From an uncultured Lachnospiraceae bacterium (lineage in GTDB: Bacteria > Bacillota > Clostridia > Lachnospirales > Lachnospiraceae), in NCBI GenBank assembly GCA_947174615.1, contig CAMWJQ010000087.1:1-10965 (forward strand): a stretch of DNA of 10,965 nucleotides, in the 5' to 3' direction. Each line of letters opens with the position of its first letter. The stretch's first letter is position 1. The notes beneath the pieces are model-generated. The model was not told the DNA's origin. It did not search any database and was given only the letters and a program-made list of their open reading frames with translations. Below are positions 6,924 to 10,965 of this stretch, in pieces. The position numbers and the translations under genes were made by a program.

Positions 6924-7781
6924 TTGGCAGGAAACATTCTGGAACTTATCACAGAACAATACCACTCTCTGACGCGTTCCAGCAGAAAACTAGCTGACTA
7001 CATTCTTGCCAATCCCCACGACTCACAATATATGTCTATCTCAAGCCTTGCAGAGTGCAGCGGCGTGTCGGAAGCTTCCATCACACGCTTCTGCCGAAGT
7101 CTCGGCTTGACAGGATACAACAGTTTAAAACTAGCGCTTGCCAAGGCAGCCTATGTCACAGATATCGGAGATCCATCAGATACTCCCGAGAACATTACAT
7201 CAGAAGATACCCTCGGAAGCATCTTTCACAAGCTATACGACGCCAATATTCTTTCCCTGAATGAAACGATGGAGTTGTTAGACGAAGATGCAATTTCCAA
7301 AGCTGTAGATCTTATTTCCGCCGCGAACAGAGTCTTTTGTCTGGGTCACGGCGGCAGTATGGTCATGGCGATGGAGGCATGGGCGCGTTTTTCCACTGCC
7401 ACCTCCCACTTCGTCCACATCGAAGATTCACATATGCAGGTTATGAATATCGCGCTGGCCAGCGAAAAAGATGTCATCTTATTTTTCTCCTACTCTGGTT
7501 CTACAAAAGACATGGAGGACATCATGCGCATCGCAAAAGAACGCCATGTATCCGTTATTCTGATCACACATTTCCCCAACTCACGTGCCACAGAATATGC
7601 GGATGTGGTTCTACTCTGCGGCTACAATGAAAGCCCTCTTCAATCTGGCTCTGTCGCTGCCAAATTAGGTCAGCTCTTTATTATAGAATGTTTGTTCTAT
7701 GTTTTCTGCAAACGCAATCCCGAAGTTTTCTCGAAGGCACGCTCCTCGACTGTCGAGGCGATCATGCCAAAATTATTATAA
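6924..7781 (+). CDS. RpiR-family transcriptional regulator (HTH plus SIS), likely regulator of this cluster
   Basis: A 285-residue regulator starting at TTG. Residues 1-77 form the RpiR winged-helix domain, with the typical S-L-T-x-S-x-x-K-L-A-D-Y-I-L-A-N-P start (15-31) and a recognition helix around S-E-A-S-I-T-R-F-C-R-S-L-G (49-61). Residues about 125-260 are a SIS sugar-phosphate isomerase-like domain with the phosphosugar loop S-Y-S-G-S-T-K-D (189-196). Such proteins sense phosphorylated sugars; in Firmicutes and Vibrio, RpiR-type NanR proteins respond to sialic acid catabolites such as ManNAc-6-P or GlcNAc-6-P. Its place at the end of the nag/kinase operon, five bases after the kinase stop, suggests control of both arms through the region 3845-4112. 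The ATG-initiated extension to 6852 lies inside the kinase gene and has no family-like sequence, so it was not used. Confidence 0.92.
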   Translation: MAGNILELITEQYHSLTRSSRKLADYILANPHDSQYMSISSLAECSGVSEASITRFCRSLGLTGYNSLKLALAKAAYVTDIGDPSDTPENITSEDTLGSIFHKLYDANILSLNETMELLDEDAISKAVDLISAANRVFCLGHGGSMVMAMEAWARFSTATSHFVHIEDSHMQVMNIALASEKDVILFFSYSGSTKDMEDIMRIAKERHVSVILITHFPNSRATEYADVVLLCGYNESPLQSGSVAAKLGQLFIIECLFYVFCKRNPEVFSKARSSTVEAIMPKLL

Positions 7782-7802
7782 TACAATGAAATACGGAATT
7801 AT

Positions 7803-7844
7803 AAAAACGGATTGAAAGACCAAAATCTCCAATCCGTTTTTTAT
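7803..7844 (+). terminator. Intrinsic terminator after the nag/kinase/regulator operon
   Basis: AAAAACGGATTG (7803-7814) pairs perfectly with CAATCCGTTTTT (7830-7841) around a 15-base loop, and the stem ends in a run of T (7837-7842). It begins 22 bases past the regulator stop. The A run at the left edge gives a T run on the other strand too, so it may also end the leftward BlaI/BlaR1 transcript. Confidence 0.9.
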
Positions 7845-7885
7845 GCACAGACCCATGTATTAAAAACTCAAATCTTTTCTGCTTC

Positions 7886-7957
7886 GGAACTGTAGAAAAA
7901 TAAGTGATGCAGATTGCGCAGGATATTTCTTCGATAGTAAAATTTTCCTACAGTTCC
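7886..7957. repeat. 16-bp inverted repeat spanning the end of the M56 protease gene
   Basis: GGAACTGTAGAAAAAT (7886-7901) is matched in reverse complement by 7942-7957 with a single mismatch, separated by 40 bases. The right arm contains the last two codons and TAG stop of the leftward protease gene. In the leftward transcript this would fold the gene's end against sequence about 50 bases downstream. It could be a long-stem terminator or stabiliser, or a scar of local inverted duplication. Confidence 0.6.
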
Positions 7958-9300
7958 TTCGTATTCATATATGCTGTCAGTTCGTCCATCAGAGCAATGA
8001 CGCCTTCCCCAAACTCCAACACGGTCTCTGGCATCTGACTGGAATTTTCCTGTCTTGTCAGGGTCAGGCTCAGTTCATGCTCATTGTCGGTCTCCTTCGG
8101 CAGCGATCCCGAGTGAACCATCCTGCCCAAATTCGGTTCTTTCTGTTTTTCCAGCGAGGGGCTTGTCGTCAGCCCTGTCATGAGCAGCACCACACTGCAC
8201 AGCATCATTGCAGACCAGATTGTACTTCGCTCCCTGAAATGCAGCACATTCTGAATCCTGCATTTCAAGGACGGTTCGCCAAAGGTGAGCGGTGTCAGTG
8301 TATAGCCATTCAGTCTCGCTGCATACTTCAAAATGCTCGCCGCATACTCCTTGCGAATATCCTTGTCCGCAGCCGCAATCACCGCCTCGTCGCATGAGAT
8401 TTCCATATCCCGAACAAACAAGAAATATGCCGCCCAGACAAACGGATTGAACCAGTGGATCACTGTAATGATGAAAAAAAGCGGTTTCACGATATAATCC
8501 CGCCGCTTTCTATGAAAATTTTCATGAGCAACGATATACTTGCGTTCGTTCTCATCTATCCTCCGAGGCAGATAGATCACAGGTTCGAAAATCCCCCATA
8601 AGAAAGGTGTCTCTAACCCGTCTGCGGTCTTGATTCTTGTATTTACCTCCGCCGATATTGCATCACTATCAAATGGCTCTGCATCTTTTAACCTTCTTTG
8701 CAGTTTTACAGAGGAACGTATCGCCCCTGCCGCCAACACGCACACGCCCGCGCCCCACACAACTGCCAGAATTTTCTGCAAATATCCATCGGACGACTTG
8801 TCCATGTGATATGCATGATAGGTAATATCAATATTTGAGTCGGTGCCTGGCACTGCGCCAGCAAAACGCTCTGCTATATCTTCGTGTCCACTCCCCGTCT
8901 CGTTCTCCGTAATCTTCATATTCGGAATATATTCCGAGTACGCCCCGGCTTCCTTCTGTATATATGTAGACTCGCTGTTCGAATCAGTGCCAGATACTAC
9001 CCCATTTCCATCTGCGGATGCATAATTGTGGGTAATGGTACTTGTCACCTCCTCTACAATTGTTTCCTCCGGCAGATAGACTACATTATCCCATTCTGTG
9101 ATATCTAAATTCGCAACCCATCTCGGAATCAAACTAAAAGGTCCTGATATTCGAAACGGGATGCACAGATTGACAAAAACCACAAACCATAACCAATACA
9201 CATACTTTCTTTCGGCTCTTATCAACAGCGCACGAAACAACATGACCACCACGATGATATAACAACTGATCAGACTGGTATTCAATATTCTGACAAACAA
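7948..9300 (-). CDS. M56-family (BlaR1/MecR1-type) membrane metalloprotease without penicillin sensor domain
   Basis: A 450-residue membrane protease-transducer. Hydrophobic segments lie at about 8-28, 34-50, 176-195, 272-294 and 359-379. The zinc site H259-E-N-F-H263 and the downstream E300-I-S-C-D-E305 that supplies the third ligand are intact, so the gluzincin core should be active. Classical BlaR1 and MecR1 carry a beta-lactam-binding domain of about 250 residues at the C-terminus. Here only about 70 residues follow the last membrane segment, polar and without S-x-x-K or K-T-G motifs, so beta-lactam sensing is unlikely. A long acidic, Ser/Thr-rich loop (about 55-172) with two copies of G-T-D-S-N (104-108, 152-156) lies between segments two and three. 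The start codon is TTG at 9300, supported by a purine-rich ribosome site at 9303-9317; the gene follows the repressor gene by 20 bases. It presumably cleaves that repressor on a signal not identifiable here. Confidence 0.88.
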   Translation of the reverse strand: MFVRILNTSLISCYIIVVVMLFRALLIRAERKYVYWLWFVVFVNLCIPFRISGPFSLIPRWVANLDITEWDNVVYLPEETIVEEVTSTITHNYASADGNGVVSGTDSNSESTYIQKEAGAYSEYIPNMKITENETGSGHEDIAERFAGAVPGTDSNIDITYHAYHMDKSSDGYLQKILAVVWGAGVCVLAAGAIRSSVKLQRRLKDAEPFDSDAISAEVNTRIKTADGLETPFLWGIFEPVIYLPRRIDENERKYIVAHENFHRKRRDYIVKPLFFIITVIHWFNPFVWAAYFLFVRDMEISCDEAVIAAADKDIRKEYAASILKYAARLNGYTLTPLTFGEPSLKCRIQNVLHFRERSTIWSAMMLCSVVLLMTGLTTSPSLEKQKEPNLGRMVHSGSLPKETDNEHELSLTLTRQENSSQMPETVLEFGEGVIALMDELTAYMNTKEL

Positions 9301-9302
9301 AT

Positions 9303-9317
9303 CCTTCCCTCCCTCCT
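9303..9317 (-). promoter_or_regulatory. Extended purine-rich ribosome site before a TTG start
   Basis: Read leftward, the sequence is a double purine run (AGGAGGGAGGGAAGG) ending two bases from TTG at 9300-9298. The AGGAGGGAGG part gives normal spacing. No ATG is available in this frame until residue 20, inside the first membrane segment, so TTG is the credible start. Confidence 0.65.
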
Positions 9318-9320
9318 GTA

Positions 9321-9680
9321 TTATTCCTTATATTCGTCAATCAGTACTACAAGTTCCTCAATCTGTTTCTTGCTCAATTTCTTCCGCTTCAAAAACGCAG
9401 CAACAAAATTCGGCAGAGAACCATTATAATTTTCATCCAGATACTGCTCCCCTTTGCGATTGATATACTCCTCGCGGCTCATCTTCGAAGTAACCACTGC
9501 ACCCTTATTCTGAAAAATACCATTTTCACAGATCTTGCGCAGCACTGTATAGGTTGTGGATTTCTTCCAGCCTAAACGCTGTGCAGCCAGCTTCACCAGA
9601 TCCCCGCTTCCCATCGGCTCCTGCTCCCAGATTAATTCCGCCAAAAGTGTTTCCGCCTCTGTCATATTGTATATGACCAT
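9321..9680 (-). CDS. BlaI/MecI/CopY-family transcriptional repressor
   Basis: A 119-residue winged-helix repressor at the usual family length. Helices around residues 7-20 (T-E-A-E-T-L-L-A-E-L-I-W) and 25-37 lead to the recognition region W-K-K-S-T-T-Y-T-V-L-R-K-I (38-50) and a basic wing to about 75; a lysine-rich dimer helix follows. The segment L-P-N-F-V (89-93) lines up with the Asn-Phe bond cleaved in S. aureus BlaI and MecI during induction, and the following L-S-K-K-Q-I-E-E-L matches the same helix. This supports release by proteolysis through the M56 protease encoded next. The start at 9680 follows AAAGGAGG with normal spacing; the frame remains open to 9710 without a better site. Two dyads over its promoter suggest autorepression. 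The regulon beyond this pair is unknown. Confidence 0.93.
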   Translation of the reverse strand: MVIYNMTEAETLLAELIWEQEPMGSGDLVKLAAQRLGWKKSTTYTVLRKICENGIFQNKGAVVTSKMSREEYINRKGEQYLDENYNGSLPNFVAAFLKRKKLSKKQIEELVVLIDEYKE

Positions 9681-9748
9681 ATTCCATCTCCTCCTTTGCC
9701 TGTTATGCATCGAGCAGAGAAGATTCTTCTTCCCCTACTCGCACGCTG

Positions 9749-9792
9749 GGTTTAAAAGTTTTAAATCAATTATAGTTTATAACTTTTAAACC
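9749..9792. promoter_or_regulatory. Tandem operator dyads for the BlaI-type repressor
   Basis: Two related dyads have centres 25 bases apart: TTTAAAAGTTTTAAA (9751-9765, perfect around a central G) and GTTTATAACTTTTAAAC (9775-9791, one mismatch around a central C). Seen together, GGTTTAAAAGTT (9749-9760) and AACTTTTAAACC (9781-9792) form a perfect 12-bp inverted repeat. One dyad covers the -10 box and spacer, the other the region just past the start site, as expected for an autoregulating repressor. Binding is inferred. Confidence 0.65.
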
Positions 9793-9802
9793 TTTTTGTC
9801 AA
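9774..9802 (-). promoter_or_regulatory. Promoter of the BlaI/M56 protease operon
   Basis: Read leftward, a consensus TTGACA (9797-9802) is followed after 17 bases by TAAACT (9774-9779), a moderate -10 box. Transcription would start near 9767, about 87 bases before the repressor ATG. The box lies inside the tandem dyads. Confidence 0.7.
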
Positions 9803-9888
9803 TAGCCTTTGCACACAGGTACATTAGAGTCGATAGGCAAATATTACTTTATATGGAATTCAGGAAGGAACAAATTGCCAAATAGAGC

Positions 9889-9918
9889 GTGCCCCGGGCA
9901 TACCATCGCCCGGGGCAC
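9889..9918. terminator. Perfect GC-rich hairpin
   Basis: GTGCCCCGGGC (9889-9899) and GCCCGGGGCAC (9908-9918) form a perfect 11-bp stem with an eight-base loop. Read rightward it is followed by a broken pyrimidine run (CTTTCATTCC), read leftward by GCTCTATTTGG. It may close the leftward rhodanese operon, or a short rightward transcript that is not otherwise evident. Confidence 0.6.
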
Positions 9919-9965
9919 CTTTCATTCCTCCAAGAATTCCCAAGTCATATTAAGAAAATCCGTTC

Positions 9966-10006
9966 AAGCAGGGAAATAATTGATAATATGGATTATTTCC
10001 CTGCTT
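9966..10006 (-). terminator. 15-bp hairpin, probable end of the rhodanese operon transcript
   Basis: AAGCAGGGAAATAAT (9966-9980) pairs perfectly with ATTATTTCCCTGCTT (9992-10006) around an 11-base loop. In the leftward direction it is followed by GAACGGATTTTCTT, a loose T-rich tail. Its place about 145 bases past the rhodanese stop and just past the broken small frame fits a transcript end. Confidence 0.6.
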
Positions 10007-10021
10007 TCTGGCTTATGCCCT

Positions 10022-10131
10022 TCATCTGTTTCTGGTTTTTGCAGCCAGCCGGAACGCTTTTTCCATTTCGGGTGTCAGCTCATTTTCTAACTGTTCTCCT
10101 TTGCGCTTTTATTTACAGGTGTTTGTTTCAT
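10022..10131 (-). pseudogene. Possible frameshifted small gene after the rhodanese gene
   Basis: Leftward from ATG at 10131 a 14-codon lysine-rich frame (M-K-Q-T-P-V-N-K-S-A-K-E-N-S) ends at TAG 10087. A second frame, open through the overlap, reads Q-L-E-N-E-L-T-P-E-M-E-K-A-F-R-L-A-A-K-T-R-N-R and stops at TGA 10022. The second part has the composition of a real amphipathic helix but no usable start or ribosome site of its own, so a one-base frameshift in a small protein of about 35-40 residues is a plausible origin. The family is not recognised, and chance cannot be excluded at this length. Confidence 0.3.
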
Positions 10132-10150
10132 TTCTGATTTCTTCAGTTTC

Positions 10151-10573
10151 TCAGTCAGTGATTTTGTCATATGACCAGTCAATGATTCCGCCAAAATCCC
10201 TGACGTCTGTGTAGCCAAGATCTGTAAGTGTTTGTGCGGCTATGCTGCTTCTTCTGCCGCTGCGGCAGTATACAAGTATCGTCTGTTCCTTATCCGGAAG
10301 TTCGGTTTCTGCCCTTTCCCCGATTTCTCCATAGGGAATGAGCAGGGCGCCTTCTATATGCCCATCAGCATATTCATCTGCCTCCCTTACGTCAACAAGC
10401 ACGAAATCATCGGTGTTGTCCATTACTTCCTTTGCTTCTTCCGCTGATATTTTCATATATGCATTTTCCGTTTCCCGATTATTACTGCCAGAGACGCTTG
10501 TATGGCAGCCATTTATGCATAATGTACCCATTACTGCCAGAATTATCACTGTTTTAAAATTTTTATGTTCCAT
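10151..10573 (-). CDS. Exported rhodanese-domain lipoprotein
   Basis: A 140-residue single-domain rhodanese with an N-terminal lipoprotein signal: K-N-F-K, a hydrophobic run and an I-N-G-C lipobox give a lipidated cysteine at about residue 23. The rhodanese domain follows a short polar tether and carries the D-V-R-E-x-x-E-Y-x-x-G-H-I-x-G-A block (about 61-76), the active-site loop C-R-S-G-R-R-S with the catalytic cysteine near residue 103, and the closing D-F-G-G-I-I-D-W. Rhodaneses carry sulfur as a cysteine persulfide; here the domain is predicted to sit outside the cell membrane. It ends a tight leftward operon after the 30-residue peptide gene and a flavodoxin-like gene, which suggests a shared redox or sulfur role (inference). 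The ATG at 10573 was preferred over the adjacent TTG at 10576; GAAGGA lies upstream and overlaps the preceding stop. Confidence 0.92.
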   Translation of the reverse strand: MEHKNFKTVIILAVMGTLCINGCHTSVSGSNNRETENAYMKISAEEAKEVMDNTDDFVLVDVREADEYADGHIEGALLIPYGEIGERAETELPDKEQTILVYCRSGRRSSIAAQTLTDLGYTDVRDFGGIIDWSYDKITD

Positions 10574-10586
10574 CAAAATATTTCCT

Positions 10587-10679
10587 TCAGTCAGTCTTTT
10601 TGATAACCTGGTGTCCTGTTATGATACACATAATACAGCTGATGAGCAATACACAGGACCAGAATTTGTGGCTGTTCAT
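10587..10679 (-). CDS. Small membrane peptide of 30 residues
   Basis: ATG at 10679 opens a 30-codon frame beginning M-N-S-H-K-F-W and continuing as a hydrophobic segment (about residues 6-22) that contains three cysteines, then T-G-H-Q and a basic tail ending K-K-T-D. A strong AAGGAGGG lies nine bases upstream, its stop overlaps the ribosome site of the rhodanese gene, and only 20 bases separate it from the flavodoxin-like stop, so expression as part of the operon is credible. The N-S-H-K-F-W start followed by one membrane helix and T-G resembles small single-helix proteins of Lachnospiraceae that I recall as a DUF6219-type family; that assignment is from memory and unproven. The function is unknown. 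Confidence 0.6.
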   Translation of the reverse strand: MNSHKFWSCVLLISCIMCIITGHQVIKKTD

Positions 10680-10699
10680 GTCAGCGATCCCTCCTTATA

Positions 10700-10965
10700 T
10701 TACATGATGAAATGCGTCCATACATGTTCTTCGGTTTCCGGCAGACCGATCTGTTCCCTGCCCAGCGCGATACACTTCATCAGAAACGACATATTCCTTG
10801 CAAGCACGCGCATTGTCTGTTTCCCTTCCTCATCCATGTCTGCCTGTCCCGGTTCTCTCCCGTGGATGCTGTTCCAGTACTGGCTGGAAGCAACCGGCAT
10901 GTTGGAGATCATAAAATATTTGTTGAGCTCGTCAAATGTTGCCGAACAGCCGCCCCTTCTTGCAC
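10700..10965 (-). CDS. Flavodoxin-fold / NADPH-dependent FMN reductase-like protein, C-terminal part
   Basis: The frame is open to the right edge of the window, so only the last 87 residues are seen. They start A-R-R-G-G-C-S-A-T-F-D-E-L-N-K-Y-F and continue M-I-S-N-M-P-V-A-S-S-Q-Y-W-N-S-I-H-G. This is the pattern of clostridial flavodoxin-family oxidoreductases (FMN reductase or iron-sulfur flavoprotein-like), in which the S-S-Q-Y-W-N segment lies near the FMN-binding C-terminal half and is followed by D-x-E-G-x-Q-T-M-R and an amphipathic helix. The role would be FMN-dependent electron transfer from NAD(P)H in the cytoplasm; the acceptor is unknown. It is the most upstream visible gene of the operon with the small peptide and the rhodanese. 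The start, and any iron-sulfur motif, lie outside the window. Confidence 0.8.
   Translation of the reverse strand, partial: ARRGGCSATFDELNKYFMISNMPVASSQYWNSIHGREPGQADMDEEGKQTMRVLARNMSFLMKCIALGREQIGLPETEEHVWTHFIM

Larger units (their letters stand above)
9803..10150. other. Gene-poor stretch between the two leftward operons
   Basis: This stretch of about 350 bases carries no intact gene that can be supported. It holds two perfect hairpins (9889-9918 and 9966-10006) and, next to the rhodanese gene, two overlapping open pieces that look like a broken small gene. Bases 9803-9888 show nothing recognisable. All longer open frames here lack ribosome sites and family-like sequence. Confidence 0.6.

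Noticed and set aside
7948..9680. Beta-lactam resistance module
   Set aside because: No beta-lactamase or PBP gene is nearby, and the protease lacks the penicillin-binding sensor, so a resistance label would be unsupported.
9840..9930. Leftward 19-codon frame starting within the GC hairpin region
   Set aside because: Its GGAGG is only one base from the ATG and its codons are those of the hairpin itself.
9889..10137. Rightward 82-residue frame
   Set aside because: It starts inside a GC hairpin without a ribosome site, and its composition is that of an antisense shadow.
1..10965. CRISPR array, tRNA or rRNA genes, insertion sequences, phage genes
   Set aside because: No spaced direct repeats, no cloverleaf or rRNA-like stretches and no transposase or integrase-like frames were seen on either strand.

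Overview
The window looks like chromosomal DNA of an anaerobic gut Firmicute, most probably Lachnospiraceae. The pointers are strong AAGGAGG-type ribosome sites, sigma-A promoters with near-consensus boxes, Gram-positive lipoprotein signals, an RpiR/ROK/ABC style of sugar gene cluster and a BlaI/BlaR1-type pair. Genus cannot be settled by reading alone.

Positions 1-7850 are a divergent amino-sugar cluster, best read as sialic acid (N-acetylneuraminate or a derivative) utilisation. Leftward from the shared control region run a lipoprotein sugar-binding protein (2459-3844), two ABC permeases (1470-2366 and 547-1452), a YhcH/NanQ-family anomerase (81-536) and the first 15 full codons of a NanA-type lyase (1-47, cut by the window edge). 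Rightward run nagB (4113-4838), nagA (4859-6013), a ROK sugar kinase probably acting as NanK (6035-6919) and an RpiR-family regulator starting at TTG (6924-7781), closed by an intrinsic terminator at 7803-7844. Together these would import the sugar, equilibrate its anomers, cleave it to ManNAc and pyruvate, phosphorylate ManNAc, deacetylate GlcNAc-6-P and deaminate it to fructose-6-P. The ManNAc-6-P epimerase (NanE) and the ATPase of the transporter are not in the window. The 268-bp control region (3845-4112) holds a strong promoter for each arm plus several dyads that are candidate operators.

Positions 7851-9800 hold a leftward BlaI-type repressor and M56 (BlaR1/MecR1-type) membrane metalloprotease. 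The protease keeps HExxH and the third ligand region but has no C-terminal penicillin-binding sensor domain; instead it has a long extracytoplasmic loop between its second and third membrane segments. The promoter is covered by two related dyads, so autorepression is likely. What it senses and which other genes it controls are not visible here.

Positions 9800-10150 contain no intact gene but hold two perfect hairpins and what looks like a frameshifted remnant of a small gene. Positions 10151-10965 are a tight leftward operon: the C-terminal part of a flavodoxin/NADPH-dependent FMN reductase-like protein (cut by the window edge), an unlisted 30-residue membrane peptide (10587-10679), and an exported rhodanese lipoprotein.
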